Part shown: one piece after another, positions 25,047-33,731 of the stretch
Layout: each line of letters starts with the position of its first letter
Numbering within the stretch: position 1 is the first letter of the stretch
Source: Aliivibrio_A sp016764915
Lineage (GTDB): Bacteria > Pseudomonadota > Gammaproteobacteria > Enterobacterales > Vibrionaceae
Reading direction: 5' to 3'
Assembly (NCBI GenBank): GCA_965224595.1
Contig: OZ245057.1
Location: 496,001 to 560,000, forward strand
Length of the DNA: 64,000 nt
Notes under the pieces: model-generated
Told to the model about the DNA's origin: nothing
The model's input: only the letters and a program-made list of their open reading frames with translations
The model's database searches: none
Program-made: the position numbers and the translations under genes

Positions 25047-26321
25047 ATGAAAAAAAACGTACTTGCACTTACTTTAGCTTTGAGTTCATTTAATTACTCA
25101 TTCGCCAATGAAGTGCACTCTGTCGACTTACCTTTCATTGAGTCAATTTCTCATTTAGGTATCAATCAAACTAACTGGGACAGCGGACATGCCGCTAAAT
25201 TATTGATGAAAAATGCATACAAAATGACGCCTTATGTTCAATTAGAAACCAAAAGTAAAAACTACCAAGAGTTTGGAAAAGCAAAAGGATTAGACCTCAC
25301 TCAAATCCAATCATTTGATTTTGATGGTAACCATAATGCAGAAATCATCGCTCGTGATCGCTTGAACATTGAATCCATGGTTATTACTAAAAACGGACAA
25401 CTTATTGACTCTTTTTATTGGAATGGCACCTCTGAAGCCTCAACGCATTTGCAAATGTCTGTAAGTAAATCCTTCACTGCTATTACCGCTTCCATACTTG
25501 CTGCTGAAGGAAAAATTGACATGTCCGAACCTGTCACACACTACCTACCTGAATTAAAGGGTTCCGGTTTCGAATTCGTCACTGTTCAGGAAGTCGCGGA
25601 TATGCGTTCAGGTATCAAAATCAACTTTTCAGAAGGAAAGCTGTGGGATGACAGAATGAGCAACGTTCAAGAGTGGAATGGGAAAAACACATACCCGCAC
25701 TTAAAAGAGATATTAGATTTTGCCTCTTTAGTTCAACACCAAGAAGGCGACAAAACGGGGTCACGTTATAACTATCAGTGCATCAACACAGAAGTCCTTG
25801 GCAAAGTGATTGAACGTGTTTCTAAAAAGCCTTTATCCGAGGTGATTGAAGAGCGTTTGTGGTCAAAAGTAGGTTTTAAGTACGGCGCAAAATGGCAATC
25901 AAACAGTAATGGTGAATTGGTCGCATCTGGCGGACTAAATGCAGCAACAAGCGATATAGCTCGAATGATGGATGTATTAGTCAATGGAGGTAAAAACTAC
26001 AAAGGAGAACAGGTTGTACCTAAAAATTTCATTGAAAACATTCTCAAAGGCAACGATGAAGTTAAGCAAGCTTGGACTAACGGCAAAGAGTCAAAACTCG
26101 CTGATGATGCATGGTACAAAGATCAAATCAGAGTATTTAATATCAAAGGACATACATTCTTTGCTTTTGTTGGTATTCACGGCCAGCTGACTATTGGTGA
26201 ACCATCGACAAAAACAGTGATCGCAATGAATGCTGCGCAAGATGAACATGAATCACCAAGAACGGTATTAATGACATTCTTTGGTCTTGTTCCTGCTCTT
26301 CTGGATGCCGTGAATAAATAG
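25047..26321 (+). CDS. Secreted serine hydrolase (class C beta-lactamase family)
   Basis: 424 residues with a signal peptide (to about residue 20). The SxxK nucleophile motif is Ser138-Val-Ser-Lys141, followed by a Tyr motif in SRYNYQCINTEVLG and the layout of class C-like esterases and 6-aminohexanoate-dimer hydrolases rather than of true cephalosporinases: there is no KTG, but GIHGQL near the C-terminus takes that position. It is probably periplasmic and acts on an ester or amide. The strong operator array precedes it, and it forms an operon with the next gene (11-nt gap). Confidence 0.85.
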   Translation: MKKNVLALTLALSSFNYSFANEVHSVDLPFIESISHLGINQTNWDSGHAAKLLMKNAYKMTPYVQLETKSKNYQEFGKAKGLDLTQIQSFDFDGNHNAEIIARDRLNIESMVITKNGQLIDSFYWNGTSEASTHLQMSVSKSFTAITASILAAEGKIDMSEPVTHYLPELKGSGFEFVTVQEVADMRSGIKINFSEGKLWDDRMSNVQEWNGKNTYPHLKEILDFASLVQHQEGDKTGSRYNYQCINTEVLGKVIERVSKKPLSEVIEERLWSKVGFKYGAKWQSNSNGELVASGGLNAATSDIARMMDVLVNGGKNYKGEQVVPKNFIENILKGNDEVKQAWTNGKESKLADDAWYKDQIRVFNIKGHTFFAFVGIHGQLTIGEPSTKTVIAMNAAQDEHESPRTVLMTFFGLVPALLDAVNK

Positions 26322-26332
26322 GAGATATAACA

Positions 26333-27040
26333 ATGAAAAAAATATCTCTAGCTTTATCAATAATAGCGATGTCATCGATGGTCTGTACTGCACAAGAGAG
26401 TGATGCACCGAAACCCAATCCGTCCGATATGACACAAGTGAACACATTTGCTTATGGCCAAGTTGACGGCGATGACATCAAAGCAATGATTGGTATCGCT
26501 GGGGCTTACAGTGAAGGTAATACATTCATGGGCCTTATTGAACACGGTATTGATGCAAAATCCAAAAAGCAGAATTCACGATTGCGCTACTTTCAAGTAC
26601 TCAACACACACTCTGTCTTTGCTCCACAGGCTGGTGTCTCTATTGATTATATGAAGAATTATTCAGCTAAGTCTGATGTCGCAGCTGTCGGAGTGATCTC
26701 AAAGGTACTCACTCCTTTTGACGCGCTAACTATTTATCCCAATCTTGCTTACGTGACAGGTCAAATAGACACGCAAAGTGTACGTGGGTATCAAGCCAAC
26801 TTATTTGCATCACTCGCTTTAGGTGAATCAGGTGACTACTTGGTCTTTCAACCTCAGTACATGAACACCAACATAGGAACTGAGTTCAAAGTGAAAACTG
26901 GATACGGTGCACCGCTCGATAATTCAGGGAAAATCTGGTGGGACATTGGTCATGAATACCAACATAAAACCTCAGATTCTCACAATACGATAAAAAGTGA
27001 TGAACACAAATTGTCTATTGGCCTTGCCTATTATTTCTGA
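26333..27040 (+). CDS. Predicted small outer-membrane protein, unknown family
   Basis: 235 residues with a signal peptide (MKKISLALSIIAMSSMVCTAQ). The mature chain shows alternating amphipathic strands (NTFAYGQVDGDDIKAMIGIAGAY, SRLRYFQVLNTH, HKLSIGLAYYF) and ends with Phe, so an outer-membrane barrel of roughly eight to ten strands is likely. I do not recognise a named family. It is cotranscribed with the serine hydrolase and may pass its substrate or product. Confidence 0.7.
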   Translation: MKKISLALSIIAMSSMVCTAQESDAPKPNPSDMTQVNTFAYGQVDGDDIKAMIGIAGAYSEGNTFMGLIEHGIDAKSKKQNSRLRYFQVLNTHSVFAPQAGVSIDYMKNYSAKSDVAAVGVISKVLTPFDALTIYPNLAYVTGQIDTQSVRGYQANLFASLALGESGDYLVFQPQYMNTNIGTEFKVKTGYGAPLDNSGKIWWDIGHEYQHKTSDSHNTIKSDEHKLSIGLAYYF

Positions 27041-27113
27041 CATCAATGCGCTTAAACAGCATGGTAGGGATCAAGCTACTGCCATTCTAGAAAAACTAGA
27101 TAACATCAAATAG
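27039..27113 (+). pseudogene. Possible 3' remnant of a lost gene
   Basis: Directly after the barrel protein, a frame reading INALKQHGRDQATAILEKLDN and ending at TAG 27111-27113 looks like the amphipathic C-terminus of a real protein but has no start codon. It may be a gene relic. The evidence is only its protein-like composition, so confidence is low. Confidence 0.2.
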
Positions 27114-27211
27114 CCTCAATTTGATTATTTAAATGCTTGACGTTCTCGTAGGGCGTTTTTTTAAGCAACTTCAAGCTATAATAGCCTCTTAATCAATGAG
27201 AGGTAGATAAG

Positions 27212-27427
27212 ATGAGTAAAAAGAAAAAACACCTGAGTCCTTCATCTGTGCAGACAATTTCTGCGCAAACGGACATTGGAAGAGGCACCATAAACGACAA
27301 TTTTTTGAAAGCAATAGTCACTTCGAAGGTGTATAAAACTCAGGTGGTAAAAGCAAGAAAAGGCAAGGGTGCTTTCAAGAGAAAAGAGAAACATCTAGGA
27401 CGAGAGTCCTATTTAATGGCAGCCTAA
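27212..27427 (+). CDS. arfA: ArfA, alternative ribosome-rescue factor
   Basis: 71 residues encoded. ArfA recruits RF2 to ribosomes stalled on mRNAs without a stop codon, as a backup to trans-translation. The conserved core is visible: GRGTINDNFLKAIVTSKVYKTQVVKARKGKG, with the basic tail GAFKRKEKH that enters the empty mRNA channel. The start has GAGAGG upstream. The last codons form one arm of a terminator hairpin and the stop codon sits in its loop, so the mRNA is expected to lose its stop and the protein to be made as a short, normally degraded form unless tmRNA fails. Confidence 0.9.
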   Translation: MSKKKKHLSPSSVQTISAQTDIGRGTINDNFLKAIVTSKVYKTQVVKARKGKGAFKRKEKHLGRESYLMAA

Positions 27428-27454
27428 TCGCTCTCATCAAATAGGACTTTTTTT
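27405..27454 (+). terminator. Hairpin through the arfA stop codon
   Basis: AGTCCTATTT (27405-27414) pairs exactly with AAATAGGACT (27439-27448), followed by TTTTTT. The left arm is within the coding sequence and the TAA at 27425-27427 is in the 24-nt loop. An alternative GAGAG/CTCTC pairing (27402-27406 with 27431-27435) overlaps. It acts as terminator and, by family knowledge, as an RNase III target that removes the stop codon. Confidence 0.88.
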
Positions 27455-28109
27455 ACGCCGCTAAATAGCTTTCATTTCCTTTCAAATATTGTACAAATAC
27501 GTTTTCAAAATCATCAATCACTGACGCTTTAACATAGGGTTGACTCACTAAGTTATTAGCCAGCGCTTGCAGTTTAGGTAGGTTGATAAGCAGATCATAA
27601 TTGAAGTGTCTTTTGATAATATCCAACCGCGTGAACATAGGAGCAACCGCAGCATCTATTAACGAAAACTCTGTACCATTAAAAAAACCACCTTGTTGTA
27701 TTGTGCTCTCTAATCGCGTCAGTTTGTCCACCATCGCGAGTTTTTGAGATTCAAAATCATCTGCATTTTTAGCCACAGTTAGCATGTACTGGTTCATAAT
27801 GAGTTGGCTAGAGAACTCTATCCAACCGCGATCTTTCGCTTTTTGCAGTGGGTCTGCAAGCATAATTTGATTCGGGGTAACTTCATCAATAAATTCGTTG
27901 ATAACTGCCGATTCAAATAAAACGTCATCACCATATTTAACAACAGGAACTTTGCCTAAAGGTGAGATAGCTAAAAACCAATCAGGTTTATCGGCAAGAT
28001 CAATATAGGTTATTTTAAAATCAATTCCCTTTTTCTTTAGCGTGATCACCGATCGTTGAACAAACGGGCATAGGTTAAAGCTGATCAATTCTATGGTCTT
28101 CTCTGACAT
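27453..28109 (-). CDS. Glutathione S-transferase family protein
   Basis: 218 residues. N-terminal thioredoxin-like domain with Cys14 (SFNLCPFVQRS), GKVPVVKYGDDVLFES with the cis-Pro and the glutathione-binding Glu-Ser, and a C-terminal helical domain with FSLIDAAVAPMFTRL. The cysteine in the active site suggests an omega- or lambda-like thiol transferase rather than a tyrosine or serine GST. It is divergent from an HxlR regulator, which often controls redox-active enzymes. Its 3' end touches the arfA terminator. Confidence 0.88.
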   Translation of the reverse strand: MSEKTIELISFNLCPFVQRSVITLKKKGIDFKITYIDLADKPDWFLAISPLGKVPVVKYGDDVLFESAVINEFIDEVTPNQIMLADPLQKAKDRGWIEFSSQLIMNQYMLTVAKNADDFESQKLAMVDKLTRLESTIQQGGFFNGTEFSLIDAAVAPMFTRLDIIKRHFNYDLLINLPKLQALANNLVSQPYVKASVIDDFENVFVQYLKGNESYLAA

Positions 28110-28254
28110 CTTGGTATTTCCTTTGTTGATGACTCAATTCTATTACTACCGTTTGTATCTTATTGGTAGTTAGTATACTTTGGTAACTATAGATATGTGC
28201 AAAGCGATAAACAAGTACGCACAAATATGATATTTAGTTTCCTAGAGGTGCCTA

Positions 28255-28635
28255 ATGGCGAATTCAAAGGCTTCAACGGCTGAAAATAATTTTCTTACTA
28301 CTAAAAATACGGCGCAGTGTGATGATATGACATCATGCCCAGTGGCAACGGCAATAGATGTAATTGGAGGAAAGTGGAAAGTCATTATTCTCTATCAATT
28401 GCGTGGTAAAACATTGCGTTTTGGGGAGTTAAAAAAAAGCATCCCAAAAATTACGCAAAAAACCCTAACTCAGCAGTTGCGAGCATTGGAAGAGGATAAG
28501 CTCGTGAGTCGAGTCATCTATGCAGAAGTGCCGCCTAGAGTCGAATACACCTCCACCGTGTTGGCTGAGCAACTAAACCCCGCTTTAGATCTGCTCTGTT
28601 CTTGGGGAAAAGAGTATCAAAAAGTCCATCAATAA
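28255..28635 (+). CDS. HxlR-family transcriptional regulator
   Basis: 126 residues with the HxlR winged helix: CPVATAIDVIGGKWKVIILYQLR, FGELKKSIPKITQKTLTQQLRALEEDKLVSR and the wing PPRVEYTST. The Cys preceding PVATAI is the redox- or electrophile-sensing position in several relatives (HypR, YodB). It is divergent from the GST gene with 145 bp between, the usual arrangement for direct control. The ATG follows AGAGGTGCC. Confidence 0.9.
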   Translation: MANSKASTAENNFLTTKNTAQCDDMTSCPVATAIDVIGGKWKVIILYQLRGKTLRFGELKKSIPKITQKTLTQQLRALEEDKLVSRVIYAEVPPRVEYTSTVLAEQLNPALDLLCSWGKEYQKVHQ

Positions 28636-28641
28636 AATGGC

Positions 28642-29274
28642 TTAAATAACGATGGTTCTAAAGGTTAGGTTAACTCTTGGAGTTGAGACCGTGGTGGTGG
28701 GTGGCAGTCGATGTAACCAGTGGCTCTGAGTGACCCCTTTCATCACTAACAAACTGCCCGATGCTAACTGTAATGACACGACCTCATCGCTCACTTTGTG
28801 TTTAAAAGCAAATTTGCGCTCCGCACCAAAACTTAATGAGGCGATGGCTCCATTTTTTTTCAACGCCGTCTCAGCATCACTGTGCCAAGCCATTCCTTCA
28901 CTACCATTGTGATATAGATTCAGTAAGCAAGAGTTGTAGCGATCCCCAGTTTCAAGCTCAACCAGCGATTTTAATGCCAGCAGCTCTTTGGTCCAGCTAA
29001 GGGCTGATTTGGTGGTGTTTGAGTAGGTATAGTTGAAAGCTTCATCACCATACCAGGCCACTTTTCTTTTGGTGATGATGTGTTTGCCATAGATGATGGC
29101 CTCATCATGTCGCCACTCTACGCTGCTCATTAATGTATCAAAGTAGTACTGAGTATCATGTGCGTTGATCAATTGGCCATAATAGTGAACACAACCGTCT
29201 CTTGGTAAGATATTAATCGGCTGATCGAGAAGCTCATCAAACAGTCCAATTTGATGGTGGTTAGTTCCATCCAT
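28642..29274 (-). CDS. AlkB-like 2-oxoglutarate/Fe(II) dioxygenase
   Basis: 210 residues from the ATG at 29274 (the frame opens at a GTG three codons earlier). Iron ligands appear in the HxD motif MAWHSDAE and the later His in SHWLHRLP; the 2-oxoglutarate arginine is in PRVNLTFR. The overall arrangement, with WYGDEAFNYTYSN upstream, fits the ALKBH2-like group that demethylates alkylated bases in DNA or RNA. It is convergent to the HxlR gene. Confidence 0.88.
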   Translation of the reverse strand: MDGTNHHQIGLFDELLDQPINILPRDGCVHYYGQLINAHDTQYYFDTLMSSVEWRHDEAIIYGKHIITKRKVAWYGDEAFNYTYSNTTKSALSWTKELLALKSLVELETGDRYNSCLLNLYHNGSEGMAWHSDAETALKKNGAIASLSFGAERKFAFKHKVSDEVVSLQLASGSLLVMKGVTQSHWLHRLPPTTTVSTPRVNLTFRTIVI

Positions 29275-29318
29275 AATACACACTCAACCCTGTTAATCTC
29301 GTAGTAATATTGACCACT

Positions 29319-29735
29319 TTACAACACTTTTTCCATTGAGATGTGCTTAATGTCAGCTTCAATATACTCTTCGCCATAGGGTGTAAAACCCAGCTTTAGG
29401 TAAAAATCCACAGCCTGCAACTGAGCGCCTAAATAGACTGATGCAAAGTTCAGCTTAATGGCCTCATCAACTAACCTCAGAACTACCTTTGCCCCTACTC
29501 CTTCCCCACGTGACTCTTTTATAATAGCCACGCGACCGATATGTCCATCCGCGAGCATACGGCCAGTACCAACCGCTCGACCATTTTCTTTGACTAATAC
29601 GTGAATGGCATCGTCATCCTGCCCATCAAAATCAATCGTAGAATCCACACCCTGCTCTATCGTGAATACGGTATTTCGAATACTTTGAATCTGAGGCTTT
29701 TCATCTTTAAATATTACGATATTAAGTGCTAACAT
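29319..29735 (-). CDS. GNAT-family N-acetyltransferase
   Basis: 138 residues. The acetyl-CoA binding core is GRVAIIKESRGEGVGAKVVLRLVDEAI (the R-x-x-G-x-G/A loop) and the last strand is AVDFYLKLGFTPYGEEYIEADI, similar to the ElaA/YitI-like group. The acceptor substrate cannot be predicted. It lies 45 nt downstream of the AlkB-like start region on the same strand and may share its transcript. Confidence 0.88.
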   Translation of the reverse strand: MLALNIVIFKDEKPQIQSIRNTVFTIEQGVDSTIDFDGQDDDAIHVLVKENGRAVGTGRMLADGHIGRVAIIKESRGEGVGAKVVLRLVDEAIKLNFASVYLGAQLQAVDFYLKLGFTPYGEEYIEADIKHISMEKVL

Positions 29736-29806
29736 CTTTCACTCTTTCTATTTGAACAGAGTCAGAGGTTAACATAAGAAGAGATGATTTGAATCGGAGA
29801 AAACCG

Positions 29807-31579
29807 TTATTGTTGACGCAAATATTCAATATTATCCATGAAAAAATCCGCTTCTAAATTATTCGCAAAATCCACCAAGTCATCGGCATTAATGGGTCTT
29901 GAGAATAGGAATCCTTGGAACTTTTCGCAGCCTAATTCAAGTAATAGATCTCTTTGCAGTGGGCTCTCAACACCTTCGACTATTAGCTCTTTGTTTAAAT
30001 TTTTAGCTAGGCCAATAATCGTTTTGATTAACACCACATTGTCAGGATTTTGCGGGAACTGCTCCATGAATATTCGATCTATTTTAATTGAGGAGAAGGG
30101 GAATTCACTTAAATACCGTAATGATGACCTACCCATTCCAAAGTCATCAATAGTAATTGAAACACCGTAATCAACCAGCTGTTCTAAGGTGTCAATGCTC
30201 CACTTGTGATCTTCCATTATGGTAACTTCAGTGATCTCCAAAACCAGATTTTTTACCGGAAAGCCCGTCTCTGTTATGATTTTTTTTACTGTTTCAAAAA
30301 AATCGGAGCATTTAATTTGTTTTGCCGATACATTGACACAAAGCACAAGATCCATAGGGACATCACCTGAGTCATACCAACTTTTTACTTGCTGGCAAGA
30401 TTTTCTCAAAGCCCATTCACCACACTGAATAATGCTGCCAGTATCTTCTAAAAATGGAATGAATGAGGCGGGATAGATAACACCCAATTTAGGGACTTTC
30501 CAACGAAGCAGAGACTCAACGCCAATCAATTGGTTCTCTTTATTAACTTGCGGTTGATACTCTACGATGAGATGTTCGCTGCTGATCGCGTGTTGCACGT
30601 TCTCTTTTAGTACATTACGCAGCTCCAGCATTTTTTCTAACTCTTCATCGTAATAATGGTAGCTGTTTCCACTCTCTTTTTTCGCTTTATACATTGCAGC
30701 ATCAGCTTGCTTAAGCGCATCTTCAATCGATACTGTGTTGCCATTAAAAAGTGTAATACCGACACTAAGAGAGATGTAGAGCTCCCCTGAAGGTAAATGA
30801 AATGGCATATCCATCAATTCAAACAATTTTTCAGAGACCACATTGGATGATTCAATGGAGCTTACTGTTTCTAACAAAATGGCAAATTCATCCCCAGCAA
30901 GACGAGCGATAATATCTTCTCGGCGAATACTTAATTTAAATCGTTCAGCAACTTGTGCTAATAACTCATCGCCCACCGCATGTCCGTATGTATCATTCAC
31001 CTGCTTAAAATCGTCTAAATCAATAAAAAAAACCGCAAGCGTATTTTTACTACGCACTGAACGCCCCACAGCTTCAGACATACGGTTTAGAAAAGATTCT
31101 CGATTTAATAATTTAGTCAGAGGATCATATTGAGCAAGGTAGGCAAGTCGATCTTTAATCTTTTTCCGCTCATGAGCATAGCGAATGGTTTTGTTTAACG
31201 AGTAACAATCAAACTCTCCTATAACAATACAGTCCTGGGCTCCCGCCTGTAATGCTTGAATCGCAATTTTTTCACTATCCACAGGGCTAACAACAACAAC
31301 CGCAATATCCGGTGAGGTTTTTAAAATAGTATGTAGAGCTTCTAAGCCTGAACTCTCAGATAAAGTAAGGTCAAGTAACAAAACGTCATAGTTTTTCTGT
31401 ACAAGTAACCGACAGGCAGCCGTTAAGCTATCGCTTTGTGTAGGAATAATATTAGTGGCACTGCTATCCATCAAGTATTCATGTATTAAACACTCCTCCT
31501 TAGAGTCATCCTTAACATGTAAAGTTTGGATAACATCGCTGGGCAACTCTTCCATTAATAACTCTGCGGCGCTTAGCAT
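29807..31579 (-). CDS. Receiver-GGDEF-EAL c-di-GMP protein
   Basis: 590 residues. N-terminal receiver domain (about 18-135) with the phosphoacceptor Asp70 in LLLDLTLSESSG and Ser98; the usual conserved Lys near the end is not evident (VIGEFD). GGDEF domain at about 150-310 with AGDEF at 228-232 and upstream FFIDLDDFKQVND. EAL domain at about 325-580 with ESLLRW (Glu355; Ser in place of Ala), NVSAKQ, LEITE, TIDDFGMG and EGVE. Both catalytic sites keep their acidic residues, so activity of either or both is possible. No transmembrane helices. Monocistronic. Confidence 0.92.
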   Translation of the reverse strand: MLSAAELLMEELPSDVIQTLHVKDDSKEECLIHEYLMDSSATNIIPTQSDSLTAACRLLVQKNYDVLLLDLTLSESSGLEALHTILKTSPDIAVVVVSPVDSEKIAIQALQAGAQDCIVIGEFDCYSLNKTIRYAHERKKIKDRLAYLAQYDPLTKLLNRESFLNRMSEAVGRSVRSKNTLAVFFIDLDDFKQVNDTYGHAVGDELLAQVAERFKLSIRREDIIARLAGDEFAILLETVSSIESSNVVSEKLFELMDMPFHLPSGELYISLSVGITLFNGNTVSIEDALKQADAAMYKAKKESGNSYHYYDEELEKMLELRNVLKENVQHAISSEHLIVEYQPQVNKENQLIGVESLLRWKVPKLGVIYPASFIPFLEDTGSIIQCGEWALRKSCQQVKSWYDSGDVPMDLVLCVNVSAKQIKCSDFFETVKKIITETGFPVKNLVLEITEVTIMEDHKWSIDTLEQLVDYGVSITIDDFGMGRSSLRYLSEFPFSSIKIDRIFMEQFPQNPDNVVLIKTIIGLAKNLNKELIVEGVESPLQRDLLLELGCEKFQGFLFSRPINADDLVDFANNLEADFFMDNIEYLRQQ

Positions 31580-32258
31580 AGAACGTTCCTAACAAACTGA
31601 TGATCGCTGTACAATTGAAACCTGAATGAATCAATGCATTTGATGATGAAAATTGACATATTCGAGTATGGTCAAGATTAACTGAACTACAAGAATGACC
31701 ATCAATAAATCAAATATTGAAAACATCGCTTATCTACCTGCGCACGTGTTTTTATACTTGACCTCAAATCGCATCCAGTTTCTAGGCTAGTTTTTTCCCT
31801 TTTCTCTCTCTTTATTTTGATTGATATATCAATAATTTACTTATGGTCATACCTCTTTATTTTTGCGTCTCACTTTTAAATACAACGAATTTAATTGATT
31901 TATTACGATTTTAACTTACTCATTACTATGTTGAATTCGCCTTGAACTTAGATAATTATTTAAAAATCCAAATACAACTAGGTTCACAGTTCAAAGTAAG
32001 ACAACAATGCTTAATTTCCGTTTTTAGTCGATTTATTCACCAAATTAATAGATCGTGATCACATTTATAATGAAAGATATATTACCTTACATGATAGTTG
32101 TTTGAGATCAATTTGTTATTGCTTGCTAAGGGGTTAACTAACACTAACCTTAAAGTGGTGTCAGAATGATATTCAAGGCTAATTACGTTAGTGTGTTTTT
32201 AAGTTGTAAATGTAAATTCACTACCGTATTTAACTTTGAAAATTATGGAGAAATTGTT
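31580..32258. promoter_or_regulatory. 679-bp intergenic region before the YiaY-like gene
   Basis: AT-rich, no convincing gene. A TATAAT at 32066-32071 lies just after the dyad GTGATCAC (32055-32062), which resembles half of a CRP/FNR-type site, and may be the promoter of the alcohol dehydrogenase, leaving a leader of about 180 nt. The rest shows no strong repeat. The in-frame opening from 32166 is probably untranslated. Confidence 0.4.
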
Positions 32259-33407
32259 ATGAGTAGTGCATTTTTTATCCCTACAGTAAATTTTATGGGC
32301 GCAGGATGTTTAACGGATGCTGTCAACGCTGTCCAATCTCACGGTTTTAAAAAAACGCTCATTGTGACGGATAAAGTCATTAAGCAGATCGGCATGGTGA
32401 AACAACTTACCGACCTTCTCACAGAGCGTGATATTGTTTCCGTTGTATTTGATGGTACTCAACCAAACCCAACCACAGGCAATGTTGTTGCGGGCCTTGC
32501 ATTACTTAAAGAGAACAATTGTGATTCTGTTATCTCTCTTGGCGGCGGTTCACCACATGATTGTGCGAAAGGTATTGCTCTGGTTGCTGCTAATGGTGGC
32601 AAGATTGCTGACTACGAAGGCGTTGATCAATCGGCAAAACCTCAACTGCCGTTAATTTCGATCAATACCACTGCAGGTACGGCATCTGAGATGACACGTT
32701 TTTGTATCATCACCGATGAGTCTCGTCACATCAAAATGGCCATTGTTGATAAAAACACCACCCCACTGATTTCAGTCAACGATCCAGAGTTGATGTTAGC
32801 TAAACCCGCATCGTTAACCGCTGCAACTGGTATGGATGCATTAACCCATGCTATCGAAGCCTATGTATCAATTGCTGCAACGCCAATTACCGACGCTGTT
32901 GCGATTAAAGCCATTGAGTTAATTCAAGCTCATCTACGTACTGCAGTTTCAGATGGCCAAAACATTGAAGCACGTGAGCAGATGGCGTATGCACAATTTA
33001 TGGCAGGCATGGCATTTAACAATGCATCACTGGGTTACGTTCATGCTATGGCGCATCAGTTAGGTGGATTCTACGATCTTCCACACGGTGTTTGTAATGC
33101 GGTATTACTACCACACGTACAGCGCTATAACGCTCAAGTTTGTCCAGAACGTTTACGCGACGTAGCAAAAGCGATGGGTGTTGATGTTGCAGAGCTTACT
33201 GCCGAAGAGGGTGCAAACGCAGCATTAGAAGCCATTCAAGTGCTTTCTAAAGATGTGGGTATTCCGGCAGGGCTTAAAGATTTGAATGTTGAAGCAAAGG
33301 ACATCTCAATACTTGCTGATAATGCACTAAAAGATGCGTGTGGATTCACCAACCCGAAACAAGCAAGCCATGAAGAAATCTCTGCTATCTTTGCAGCTGC
33401 AATGTAA
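32259..33407 (+). CDS. yiaY: Iron-containing alcohol dehydrogenase, YiaY-like
   Basis: 382 residues from the ATG at 32259, which follows TATGGAG and matches the family N-terminus FFIPTVNFMGAG; the frame runs 31 codons further upstream without family similarity. Group III metal-dependent dehydrogenase: NAD-binding GGGSPHDCAKG, TTAGTASEMTRF, and metal ligands in GMDALTHAIEA and AMAHQLGGFYDLPHG. Very close to E. coli YiaY, annotated as an alcohol or L-threonine dehydrogenase; the true substrate is uncertain. Confidence 0.93.
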   Translation: MSSAFFIPTVNFMGAGCLTDAVNAVQSHGFKKTLIVTDKVIKQIGMVKQLTDLLTERDIVSVVFDGTQPNPTTGNVVAGLALLKENNCDSVISLGGGSPHDCAKGIALVAANGGKIADYEGVDQSAKPQLPLISINTTAGTASEMTRFCIITDESRHIKMAIVDKNTTPLISVNDPELMLAKPASLTAATGMDALTHAIEAYVSIAATPITDAVAIKAIELIQAHLRTAVSDGQNIEAREQMAYAQFMAGMAFNNASLGYVHAMAHQLGGFYDLPHGVCNAVLLPHVQRYNAQVCPERLRDVAKAMGVDVAELTAEEGANAALEAIQVLSKDVGIPAGLKDLNVEAKDISILADNALKDACGFTNPKQASHEEISAIFAAAM

Positions 33408-33427
33408 GTAATATGCTTTAAACACCA

Positions 33428-33456
33428 AGACCAGCAACTGTTGCTGGTCTTTTTTA
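33428..33456 (+). terminator. Terminator of the alcohol dehydrogenase gene
   Basis: AGACCAGCAA (33428-33437) pairs with TTGCTGGTCT (33441-33450) around CTG, followed by a run of T. The 324-bp gap to the next stop codon also contains the opposing terminator of the transporter gene; nothing else is seen there. Confidence 0.95.
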
Positions 33457-33675
33457 TCTCTATACTCCTCTGCTAACAAGAATGGACTTACCTTAGCAAC
33501 GGCGCATATTTTGCTTCCACTCACACTTCATACCATTTAACGACCTCAATCAGTTCAACATATCCAGAACAGCAGCCATCATTGAATGTAAAGTGCTTCT
33601 TATATCATTACTGAATCTTCAACCACTGATATCGTTAAACATGTGAACAATTAATGTTGTGCCTTTATTTTGATG

Positions 33676-33702
33676 AAAAAAAAGCCTCCGCATGGGAGGC
33701 TT
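33676..33702 (-). terminator. Terminator of the POT-like transporter gene
   Basis: AAGCCTCC (33682-33689) and GGAGGCTT (33695-33702) form an 8-bp stem; on the minus strand a run of eight T follows. Confidence 0.93.
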
Positions 33703-33731
33703 AATATTGTTAAAGCAGTATCAATTGCAAA

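Noticed and set aside
25047..26321. Called a beta-lactamase resistance gene
   Set aside because: SxxK is present but KTG and the class C hallmarks are missing; layout fits esterase or 6-aminohexanoate-dimer hydrolase relatives.
32166..32258. N-terminal extension of the YiaY-like protein
   Set aside because: These 31 codons do not match the family; the ATG at 32259 has a ribosome site and the conserved N-terminus.
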